The notes beneath the pieces were generated by a model. That model searched no databases and was not told the origin of the DNA. It saw only the letters and a list, made by a program, of their open reading frames with translations. Source: JAWSVE01 sp050633885 (lineage in GTDB: Bacteria > Pseudomonadota > Gammaproteobacteria > Pseudomonadales > Cellvibrionaceae). From it: a stretch of 64,000 nucleotides of DNA. Positions 44,691 through 52,256 of this stretch are shown one piece after another (within the stretch, counting starts at the first letter, position 1; every line of letters starts with the position of its first letter). Made by a program: the position numbers and the translations under genes. The DNA is taken from the NCBI GenBank assembly GCA_050633885.1, contig JBOEHK010000005.1, positions 124,001-188,000 on the forward strand, given 5' to 3'.

Positions 44691-46745
44691 ATGGTCAGGC
44701 TCAGTATTTTAATTTCAATTCTGATATTAACTGCTTGCTCCCAGGCGGAGCCAAATGACAATTTTACCGCAGAAGACCTAACAATCCTTCCCACCCAAAA
44801 CTGGCTCACTAATGGCGGCACTGTTTACAATCAACGTTTTTCCCCATTAAAGCAAATCAACACAACTAACGTGAAGAATCTAAAAGGTGACTGGGTAACT
44901 CATCTTGATGGATCTGGCGTTGGCGCGCCCTATTCCGGCGAAGCGCAGCCAATAGTCTATGAGGGAATCATTTATATACCTACAGGTGCCAATGATGTAT
45001 TTGCACTTGATGCTGACACAGGAAAACATCTCTGGACCTACAAAGCCGAACTTAATCCCGATATCACAACAGTGTGTTGCGGGTGGACTAGCCGAGGAGT
45101 CGGCCTAGGAGAGGGAAAGGTTTTTGTTGGGCAACTCGACGGAAAACTCAAAGCCCTTGACCAAAAAACAGGGAAAGAAATGTGGACGATTCAAGCTGAA
45201 AGATGGGAAGAAGGTTACACCATCACCAGCGCTCCTCTTTATTATGATGGTATGGTCATCACTGGTTTTGCTGGAGCCGAATATGCAACTCGCGGGCGAG
45301 TGAAAGCCTACAGCGCAAAAGATGGGAAATTATTATGGACGTTTTATACCGTTCCAGAACCTGGTGAATTTGGATCTGAAACGTGGCCATCGGATAGCGA
45401 TGTATGGAAACATGGGGGGGCTACCGTCTGGCAAACACCTGCTGTCGACCCAGAACTGGGATTATTGTATTTCTCCACTGGCAATCCTGGCCCTGATTTC
45501 AACGGTAGTGTTAGAAAAGGTGATAATTTATTTTCTGTTTCCATGGTAGCAATCGATGTTAACACTGGGAAATACCGATGGCACTTTCAACAAGTCCATC
45601 ACGACCTCTGGGATTATGATTCTCCAAGTCCTGTCGTTCTATTTGATTTAGAGATAGACGGTAAAAATAGAAAAGGCATCGCAGAAATTGGAAAAACGGG
45701 TTGGGTCTATATTTTAGATCGTGAAACAGGAAAGCCATTAATTGGCATCGAAGAAAAACCCGTCATGCAAGAACCACGTCAACTGACCTCACCCACTCAG
45801 CCCTTTCCTATTGGCGATCCCGTTGTTCCCCATTCAATCGATATTCCTCCTTATGGTTTTGAACTTGTGAATAAAGGAAAAATTTTTACACCCTATTGGA
45901 CAACACCCATTGTCGCAAAACCAAGCCCATGGGGAGGAACCAATTGGCCTCCAAGCTCCTACGACCCCACCCAAGGATATCTATTTGTTTGTGCAAATGA
46001 TGTCATGGGAAAATTTGTCTCAGGGGAAGTAGAAGAAGCTGAATCAGGAAAGCGTTATATGGGCGGCCGTTTTGGTATGACACGAATTCCTGTTAACGGT
46101 ATTTTTGCCGCAGTCGATATGCGCACCAATAAAATTGTTTGGCGACAACGCTGGAAAGACAGCTGTTATAGCGGGTCAACTGCAACTGCAGGCAATTTGG
46201 TTTTTACAGGGCGGAACGATGGACGCTTTGTTGCTATGAACTCCAGTACAGGCCAAGTACTATGGGAGTTTCAAACCGGAGCCGGAGTCAATGCAACCGC
46301 TACAATTTTCGAGCATAAGGGCGAGCAACGTGTTGTTATCTATTCTGCAGGTAATTTATTTGCTGGAACACCACCTGGCGATAGCGTTTGGATGTTTTCA
46401 TTAAAAGGGACCTTAGAAGAAGCTGACACTGTTGGCCCTATCACAGAAGAATCTATTTCAATGGAAGGGGCAGACGCTCAAAATGGTGGGAAAATATTTA
46501 AACAATACTGCGCACAATGTCATGGTGACGAAGGACGAGGTGGACACGGCGGCGGGCCTGACCTATCCCAGTTAACCACTTCAGCATCCATAATCAATAC
46601 AGCCGTTAATGGTAAAAATACGATGCCGTCTTTTAAAGAAATTTTAAAAGAAGAAGAAATTAGGGATGTCGTTCAGCATATATTGGAGAACATCAGCACC
46701 AATTCACAGAAAAGTAAACAATCACAAAATGGGAAACGTCAATGA
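44691..46745 (+). CDS. PQQ-dependent dehydrogenase lipoprotein with C-terminal cytochrome c
   Basis: About 684 residues from ATG 44691, which has AAGGGA upstream and gives a lipobox (LTAC, Cys16). A TTG at 44610 adds a non-signal leader and is less likely. The eight-bladed PQQ propeller carries the adjacent cysteine pair (CC, 129-130) typical of quinohemoprotein dehydrogenases and WDYD (307-310) at the metal-coordinating position. A C-terminal heme c domain has CAQCH (607-611) and an axial Met near 645. It oxidises an alcohol or sugar-type substrate at the outer face of the inner membrane or in the outer membrane. It overlaps the next gene by four bases. Confidence 0.9.
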   Translation: MVRLSILISILILTACSQAEPNDNFTAEDLTILPTQNWLTNGGTVYNQRFSPLKQINTTNVKNLKGDWVTHLDGSGVGAPYSGEAQPIVYEGIIYIPTGANDVFALDADTGKHLWTYKAELNPDITTVCCGWTSRGVGLGEGKVFVGQLDGKLKALDQKTGKEMWTIQAERWEEGYTITSAPLYYDGMVITGFAGAEYATRGRVKAYSAKDGKLLWTFYTVPEPGEFGSETWPSDSDVWKHGGATVWQTPAVDPELGLLYFSTGNPGPDFNGSVRKGDNLFSVSMVAIDVNTGKYRWHFQQVHHDLWDYDSPSPVVLFDLEIDGKNRKGIAEIGKTGWVYILDRETGKPLIGIEEKPVMQEPRQLTSPTQPFPIGDPVVPHSIDIPPYGFELVNKGKIFTPYWTTPIVAKPSPWGGTNWPPSSYDPTQGYLFVCANDVMGKFVSGEVEEAESGKRYMGGRFGMTRIPVNGIFAAVDMRTNKIVWRQRWKDSCYSGSTATAGNLVFTGRNDGRFVAMNSSTGQVLWEFQTGAGVNATATIFEHKGEQRVVIYSAGNLFAGTPPGDSVWMFSLKGTLEEADTVGPITEESISMEGADAQNGGKIFKQYCAQCHGDEGRGGHGGGPDLSQLTTSASIINTAVNGKNTMPSFKEILKEEEIRDVVQHILENISTNSQKSKQSQNGKRQ

Positions 46746-47446
46746 TTACCTTATATAGCTTTGGCCCAGCTTTTGGTGTTGGGGACCCTAGTCCCTTCGT
46801 GTTAAAAATTGATGCGCTTCTTCGTTTTACAGGCATTCCCTATCGCTCCATCGCCAGTGCAAACAACTTAAATACAGCACCCAAAAAGAAGCTGCCTTAC
46901 ATTGAGGATGACGGCGTCACCATTGCTGACTCTTACTTTATCCTTCACTATCTGCAAGAAAAATACAATCCATCCATTGATGATCATTTAAGCGAAGAAG
47001 AAAAAGCTCACGCTCATTTAATGATGCGCTCTCTGGATGAGAATTTTTATTGGCTGATCGTCTATTCTCGATGGATGAAAGAGGACACTTGGCCGCTCAT
47101 AAAAAATACATTTTTTGGCGGCATGCCATTGCCGCTACGATTACTAGTTCCCAAAATAGCGAAAAGCAGCGTTAAAAAAAATCTTTTAGCGCAAGGCTTT
47201 GGCAAGCATACTGAGGAAGAATTACTGGAAATTTTTAAGCATTCGCTAAACAGCTTATCAACCTTATTAGGTAACAAACCATATTTTTTCGGCAACAAAA
47301 TTTCCTCTTTCGACGCGACAGCTTATGCATGTTTAGCATCCGTGATATCAGTCAATTTCACTAACAGCTTTAATGAAACGGCCAACAACTACAATAATTT
47401 AGTTGAATACTGTCAACGAATTGAAAAACAATATTACAGCGAATAA
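46742..47446 (+). CDS. Glutathione S-transferase-like protein
   Basis: A 234-residue GST-fold protein. The N-terminal thioredoxin-like domain starts ITLYSFGPAFGVGDPSPFVLKIDALL, with LPYIEDDGVTIADSYFIL supplying the cis-proline and the Asp-Ser glutathione motif. A helical C-terminal domain follows. The N-terminal PSPF element resembles the metaxin/FAXC-type branch. Its ATG overlaps the stop of the PQQ gene (ATGA), so translation is coupled. The role beside a PQQ dehydrogenase is not known. Confidence 0.75.
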   Translation: MITLYSFGPAFGVGDPSPFVLKIDALLRFTGIPYRSIASANNLNTAPKKKLPYIEDDGVTIADSYFILHYLQEKYNPSIDDHLSEEEKAHAHLMMRSLDENFYWLIVYSRWMKEDTWPLIKNTFFGGMPLPLRLLVPKIAKSSVKKNLLAQGFGKHTEEELLEIFKHSLNSLSTLLGNKPYFFGNKISSFDATAYACLASVISVNFTNSFNETANNYNNLVEYCQRIEKQYYSE

Positions 47447-47449
47447 ACA

Positions 47450-47722
47450 ATGAATAATGAAACCAAGCGCTCACTACTCACAAAAATAAATGATGGGCTG
47501 AGGGAATACTATGTTAGCCCATATCGACAATCATTTGCTCGATCCCAGCGCGATGAAGATGACTTATTTATGCTGCTCGTCATGTCCGATAGTTTAGGCA
47601 TACCGAATCCAGCAACCTTTTATACGTTAGAATTATTACCCGTCATATATGAACGATTTCATGATTGGCATAAACGCATGGGGATGGAACGCTCTCCACT
47701 CGATCATGTTCATTGCTGTTAA
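47450..47722 (+). CDS. Small protein with C-terminal Cys-Cys (cory-CC-star-like)
   Basis: A 90-residue protein whose only cysteines are the last two residues (His-Cys-Cys). The middle is helix-rich with REYYVSPYRQSFARSQRDED and LPVIYERFHDWHKRMGM patterns. It resembles the small CC-tailed proteins that are reported next to ArsA-family ATPases and have no defined function. It starts three bases after the GST-like gene and is 21 bases before the ATPase gene. A metal or thiol carrier is possible by the CC end. Confidence 0.6.
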   Translation: MNNETKRSLLTKINDGLREYYVSPYRQSFARSQRDEDDLFMLLVMSDSLGIPNPATFYTLELLPVIYERFHDWHKRMGMERSPLDHVHCC

Positions 47723-47743
47723 TTTATTGGGTTAACTATTTCA

Positions 47744-48772
47744 ATGCTTGATATTGGTAAGCTTGTAAAAGAAAAAAATCTTTTGTTTTTTGGTGGCAAA
47801 GGCGGCGTCGGAAAAACAACTGTATCTTCCGCCTCAGCATTACTAGCTGCAAACAAAGGTCAAAAAGTACTGTTAGTCTCCACAGACCCAGCACACAACC
47901 TTGGTCACTTACTCAATCAACCCATTGGCTCGTCAATTGTCAACGTATCGACTAATTTAGATGTTTTAGAATTAGACCCAAACGAAACCATCAAACAACA
48001 TTTAAGCGAAACTTCAAACGTACTTCGCCAGTTAATGCCAGTGCAACTGGCCAGCGAAGTTGACAAGCACATTGAGTTATCTAGACACGCACCTGGTATG
48101 CATGAAGCCGCTATGCTTGAACGAATTGCACAAGTAGTAACAGAATCTTCGCGCAACTACGATCTAGTTATTTTTGACACTGCACCCTCAGGGCATACAG
48201 CTCAGTTAATGGCACTACCCGAAATGATGGCAGCTTGGACAGACGGGTTATTAAAACGAAGAGAGAAATCTGAAAAACTTAGTGAGAAAATTAACGCTAT
48301 TACTCATGACAACGAAAAAACGCTACGAGAAAATATTTTTGGATCACGAAGCAAAGACAACAAAAGTAACCTTGGCCACCAAACTCAAGAGCGTGACAAC
48401 AAAATTCGTTCAATACTGAATAGAAGAAAAGAACGATTCTCTGATTTACGCGAGCGTATGATCGACAAAGAAAACACAGCCTTCATTATAGTACTTGCGG
48501 CCGAACGAATTCCCGTTTTAGAAACGATAGAACTGCATCAACAACTGAAAGAAATGAAAATATCGATTGCAGGAGCCGTCATTAACAAAAGACTCCCCGA
48601 CAACTATGAAAGCACAGATGATAAGTTTTTGAGCGAAAGAAAATCACAAGAAAGCATGCATTTAAACACGCTATTTGCCGCGCTACCCAAGATACCGACC
48701 TTAAACATTCCTCTGTCTGAAAATGATATTATCGGTCTTGATTCTCTTTCCCAGTTTTCTGAACAGCTTTAA
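47744..48772 (+). CDS. ArsA/Get3-family ATPase without cysteines
   Basis: A 342-residue P-loop ATPase. The deviant Walker A GGKGGVGKT (17-25), STDPAHN (46-52) and switch II DTAPSGHT (145-152) are ArsA/Get3 hallmarks. The whole protein has no cysteine, so it lacks both the arsenite-binding cysteines of ArsA and the zinc CxxC of Get3. It is therefore unlikely to be an arsenite pump subunit. It may act on the CC-tailed partner encoded just upstream. Confidence 0.85.
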   Translation: MLDIGKLVKEKNLLFFGGKGGVGKTTVSSASALLAANKGQKVLLVSTDPAHNLGHLLNQPIGSSIVNVSTNLDVLELDPNETIKQHLSETSNVLRQLMPVQLASEVDKHIELSRHAPGMHEAAMLERIAQVVTESSRNYDLVIFDTAPSGHTAQLMALPEMMAAWTDGLLKRREKSEKLSEKINAITHDNEKTLRENIFGSRSKDNKSNLGHQTQERDNKIRSILNRRKERFSDLRERMIDKENTAFIIVLAAERIPVLETIELHQQLKEMKISIAGAVINKRLPDNYESTDDKFLSERKSQESMHLNTLFAALPKIPTLNIPLSENDIIGLDSLSQFSEQL

Positions 48773-48795
48773 AAATATCCTATAGTCGTATGCTT

Positions 48796-49074
48796 TTATT
48801 TGCGTCTGCGCATACGATCTCTTGAATAATCACAATATTCACGCATAGTCATTAGCGTACCATCGTCTTTATAAAACGCTTCAAAGTTTCTATCCGCTAC
48901 TGATATTTCGAAATCGCCGCAGTTGACTTCCCACATAATCGTATTAGATCGACCTAAGATTTCTGTATTCATGGTGACATAACCTGGCCGTTTATTTCTT
49001 TCGGTATTTGAATTCGAAGAACAACCTGTTATCGTCAAGAAAATGGTCATTAAACACAATGCTATTAATTTCAT
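48796..49074 (-). CDS. Small lipoprotein, 92 residues
   Basis: Signal with lipobox ITGC, then a short domain containing two cysteines (NCGDF and REYCDY) that could form a disulfide. The C-terminus is basic. I do not recognise the family. It converges with the ArsA-type gene, with only 23 bp between the two stops. Confidence 0.6.
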   Translation of the reverse strand: MKLIALCLMTIFLTITGCSSNSNTERNKRPGYVTMNTEILGRSNTIMWEVNCGDFEISVADRNFEAFYKDDGTLMTMREYCDYSRDRMRRRK

Positions 49075-49090
49075 ACGAATCCCCAGAAAA

Positions 49091-49396
49091 CTAGTCAGTT
49101 AAAAAACGATCGAGCCTATTTCTTAGTAAATTATTTTCAACCCGTAAACGTTCTCGTTGCTCGATAAGGTCAAGCGCCAATGCAACACCGGCCCAATCGA
49201 TTCCTAAGTCATCATGCATACGAACAGCTCGCCTAACGACCACAATAACCTCTTGCCCAAAAACCCAATCCTCTGGTGAACTTCCATGGGGTTCAACAAT
49301 ACCATGCTCAACAAATTCAATAAGAGTATCAATAGAGACTTGGGTCTGCTCACAAAGTTCGTTGCAATTAAAATGTATCAATATTGAATCAGTCAT
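49091..49396 (-). CDS. cbpM: Chaperone modulator CbpM
   Basis: A 101-residue MerR-like CbpM that inhibits the J-protein CbpA. The VSIDTLIEFVEHGIVEP segment is the helix-turn-helix-like fold, followed by VRRAVRMHDDLGIDWAGVALALDLI. The start at ATG 49396 is one base after the cbpA stop and has GGAG at eight bases. The longer in-frame form from 49438 would overlap cbpA heavily. Confidence 0.9.
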   Translation of the reverse strand: MTDSILIHFNCNELCEQTQVSIDTLIEFVEHGIVEPHGSSPEDWVFGQEVIVVVRRAVRMHDDLGIDWAGVALALDLIEQRERLRVENNLLRNRLDRFLTD

Positions 49397-49397
49397 T

Positions 49398-50399
49398 TTA
49401 TCTACTCCGCCCTTTTGCCCAATCTGCACGAGGATCAAATGTCATCTTTTGCGCCATGTGTTCCCACATTTTTTTAGATTCTTCGTTGTGTGCTGTTGGC
49501 ATAACGACATTAAGTATTGCGTATAAATCCCCTTTGCCTCGTTTGCCAATCAACCCTCTTTCCTTAATCCGTAACCTCTGTCCTGATTGACTTGCTGGAG
49601 GAATCGTCAAATTAATTTTACCCTCTAAAGTCGGCACCACAATCTTGGCTCCTAATGCGGCTTCCCAAGGCGATATAGGAACAGTGATAATCAAATTGTG
49701 ACCTTCGACATCAAACAGAGGGTGAGGTACTAAACGAATTATTAAAAACAAATCCCCAGCTGGTCCTTCGCCAATTCCTGGAGCACCCTGTCCTCTTAAG
49801 CGAATTCTCTCACCTTCTTCAACGCCTTTTGGAATTTTTACTTTTAACGTTTTTTTAATATCAGCCAGTCGCTGCCCACTCGCCTCATAATGAGGTAATT
49901 GATATTCAATCTGTTTTGACTCTGTCGACAACGTGTCTTCTAGAAAGATAGGCATTTCAATGTCGATATCACGCCCCGGCCGATCGAAACCACTCCCCTG
50001 GCGCGATCCAGTGTCGCCGAAACCAGCGTCACCAAAACCACCTTGGCGAAAATTCCCACCAAATATATTTTCAAAAAATTCAGAAAAATCACCCTCATAC
50101 TGAGCAGCTCCTCCTTGACCAAAGCCAGCACCCGCTGAAGATTGCCAATTGGGTGGCGGGGTGAAAGACTGACCATGCTGCCCACCGTATTTTTTTAGCT
50201 CATCGTATTCCGCACGCTTGTCCTTATCACTCAGAACTTCATAGGCCTCAGTGACCTCTTTAAATTTATCCTCGGCATCATGCTCCTCACTCACATCAGG
50301 ATGATATTTACGAGCTAGCTTTCGATAGGCTGATTTTATTGCCTTAGCATCCGCTCCTTCATCCACACCCAATAGCTTGTAATAATCTTTAAATTCCAT
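49398..50399 (-). CDS. cbpA: Curved-DNA-binding J-protein CbpA
   Basis: A 333-residue DnaJ-type co-chaperone. The J domain (DYYKLLGVDEGADAKAIKSAYR with HPD) is followed by a Gly/Phe-rich linker and two C-terminal substrate-binding domains, with no zinc-finger domain. This is the CbpA arrangement. It stimulates DnaK and binds curved DNA in nucleoid compaction. It is paired with cbpM by one-base spacing. Confidence 0.93.
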   Translation of the reverse strand: MEFKDYYKLLGVDEGADAKAIKSAYRKLARKYHPDVSEEHDAEDKFKEVTEAYEVLSDKDKRAEYDELKKYGGQHGQSFTPPPNWQSSAGAGFGQGGAAQYEGDFSEFFENIFGGNFRQGGFGDAGFGDTGSRQGSGFDRPGRDIDIEMPIFLEDTLSTESKQIEYQLPHYEASGQRLADIKKTLKVKIPKGVEEGERIRLRGQGAPGIGEGPAGDLFLIIRLVPHPLFDVEGHNLIITVPISPWEAALGAKIVVPTLEGKINLTIPPASQSGQRLRIKERGLIGKRGKGDLYAILNVVMPTAHNEESKKMWEHMAQKMTFDPRADWAKGRSR

Positions 50400-50636
50400 G
50401 CAATACCCTTAGAGATATGCCAAAAAAACTAACACTTAAAGTCGTTCTTCTTACTTAAACTTCAAAAAATATATCGGAACCATTGACTCAACATGAGCAT
50501 TGTCGATCAAACACGAGGATAACCATCTTATGTATCCTAAATTTTTTATTCTTTAATTAAAAACTCACTCTAAAGTAATTTTGATCTAGAGCAAGCTTTT
50601 AATATTTAAACCACCTAAAAACAAAAAAATGAAAAT

Positions 50637-51470
50637 TTAGGCATTAGATTCGTTAACCACAATAACTTTTCGATGCGGAAATGGTATTTCTATATTCGCC
50701 TGATCTAACGCAACTTTTATTTGCTCTGGCACAGAATAAAGCACATCAAAATAATCATTACCCTGGCAAAATGGTCGCACCAAAAAGTCTACAGAGCTGT
50801 CGTTAAGTTTTTCGACTTCAATAAAGGGTGCAGGGTCTTTTAGAATGAGGGGGTGGTTCAACAATACGCTTTCAATGACTTTCTTTGCCGCATCAATATT
50901 TGCGTTATAAGCTACGCCAAAATGCATATCGACACCACGTACGTCATAGTGTGAATGATTAACAATCTGCTCTCCCCAAATCTGGCTATTAGGGATAATA
51001 ATTTGTTGCTTATCAAAAGTTTGAAGTATAGTAGTGAACATATCTATTTCCGTTACATTACCAAAACGGCCAGCCGCATTAATAAAGTCACCCACCTTAT
51101 AGGGCCGGAATAACAGTAGCATAACTCCTGCGGCTAAATTCGACATAGCGCCTTGCAAAGCCAGCCCAATCGCTAGACCTGCTGCACCCAACAAGGCAAC
51201 AATAGAAGCAGTTTGAACACCAAAACGATTTAAAACGGCTATACCTACAAAAGCAAGAACGACATATCGAGCAACGCTACCAAAAAAGCGAAACAGCGTA
51301 TCATCTAAATTTTCATATTTTTTCCCTGTTTTACAAATAATGCGATAAGCCTTATTAGCAAGCCAAACGCCAAAAATTAAAATTAAAATAGCGAGTAAAA
51401 TGTTTGTAGCCCATGCAATAGCATCAGGTAAATACTGGTTTACATCTAAATCATTTAATAGGTTTTCCAC
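50637..51470 (-). CDS. mscS: MscS-family mechanosensitive channel
   Basis: About 277 residues from a GTG at 51470, chosen because GGGAGA lies seven bases before it and it gives the usual short N-terminus. ATG 51488 and TTG 51491 are in frame further out. The pore helix LLGAAGLAIGLALQGAMSNLAAGVMLL and beta domain FRPYKVGDFINAAGRFGNV are standard MscS parts (the Gly/Ala-packed pore is intact). It opens at high membrane tension to release solutes. Confidence 0.9.
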   Translation of the reverse strand: MENLLNDLDVNQYLPDAIAWATNILLAILILIFGVWLANKAYRIICKTGKKYENLDDTLFRFFGSVARYVVLAFVGIAVLNRFGVQTASIVALLGAAGLAIGLALQGAMSNLAAGVMLLLFRPYKVGDFINAAGRFGNVTEIDMFTTILQTFDKQQIIIPNSQIWGEQIVNHSHYDVRGVDMHFGVAYNANIDAAKKVIESVLLNHPLILKDPAPFIEVEKLNDSSVDFLVRPFCQGNDYFDVLYSVPEQIKVALDQANIEIPFPHRKVIVVNESNA

Positions 51471-51491
51471 GTTCAATCTCCCAATCATCAA

Positions 51492-51940
51492 TCTGAATTT
51501 TAGTTATACAAAGTTGTTATTCATGAATGGTGGTTATCAACACATATAAGATAACCACCAAACCCAATATTACCGGACTCTATAACCCGCCTCTGAGTCG
51601 GATTTGTAAAACTATGACAAATGTTAAGCTCACAACTTTATTCTGATGATGACTTTATGATTTAGAGAGCGATATGGACACAACCCCTCCCTCAAAAGCA
51701 CCTTCGCTACATTCATAAAAAATATAGTTGAGATTCACAAGGCGGATACAGTAAAGCAAGGTAAAGGGAGAGGCAGACAATCCAAGGCCTTACTGGTTGT
51801 TAATTGACCTATCAATTGTCGCACGCCTTAATTGTGACGCTATAGACGCAATTAATGTGATACATCTCTCGTTTTAAGCCCTATAATTGAATTATTACAC
51901 GATCATTACAAAGTCATTTAGATCAGGATGTTTTAGTTAT
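51492..51940. other. Intergenic region with inverted repeats
   Basis: A divergent spacer between mscS and the small gene at 51941. It contains a perfect 11-bp inverted repeat with 11-nt spacing (51528-51560), AATTGA-4nt-TCAATT (51802-51817) and TTAATTG-14nt-CAATTAA (51828-51855). The last two lie before the small gene and may be regulatory. No gene is seen. Confidence 0.5.
51528..51560. promoter_or_regulatory. Perfect 11-bp inverted repeat upstream of mscS
   Basis: TGGTGGTTATC (51528-51538) and GATAACCACCA (51550-51560) are separated by 11 nt, giving arm centres 22 bp apart, two helical turns. There is no T-run on either side, so an operator or leader hairpin is more likely than a terminator. 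Confidence 0.6.
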
Positions 51941-52183
51941 ATGCAATGCCGAGAAAAAGAACCTGTCAAAAGTTGGTTTCGATCAGACCGTTTTTTCACT
52001 ATTGAGAATCGTTGGTACTTCATTACACGTGAAGGCCAAAACATTGGACCATTTGAAACTATTAATCATGCACAAAGCGGCGTGAAACTGTTTTTAAATG
52101 GTGTTCAAAATGATCAGTACAGTGAACGCTATGCTGAATCCATTGCTCAAGATGGCCAATGGGCGCTCACTCGTTTTCAGTAA
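51941..52183 (+). CDS. Small conserved protein, DUF6316-like
   Basis: About 80 residues from ATG 51941. The stretch RSDRFFTIENRWYFITREG with IGPFE resembles the DUF6316 family of short gammaproteobacterial proteins of unknown role. A TTG at 51887 would add 18 residues, with no good ribosome site for either. No signal peptide or membrane span. It converges with the gene ending at 52257. Confidence 0.55.
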   Translation: MQCREKEPVKSWFRSDRFFTIENRWYFITREGQNIGPFETINHAQSGVKLFLNGVQNDQYSERYAESIAQDGQWALTRFQ

Positions 52184-52256
52184 GATTTGTACCTGTAAAG
52201 GCATTGATCTCTACAGGTCTGAATTTATAAAGGTATAGACTTATCAAGATATAAAC

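Noticed and set aside
47744..48772. Arsenite-efflux ATPase ArsA
   Set aside because: The protein has no cysteine at all, and no arsB, arsC or arsR gene is nearby. Only the ATPase family is kept.
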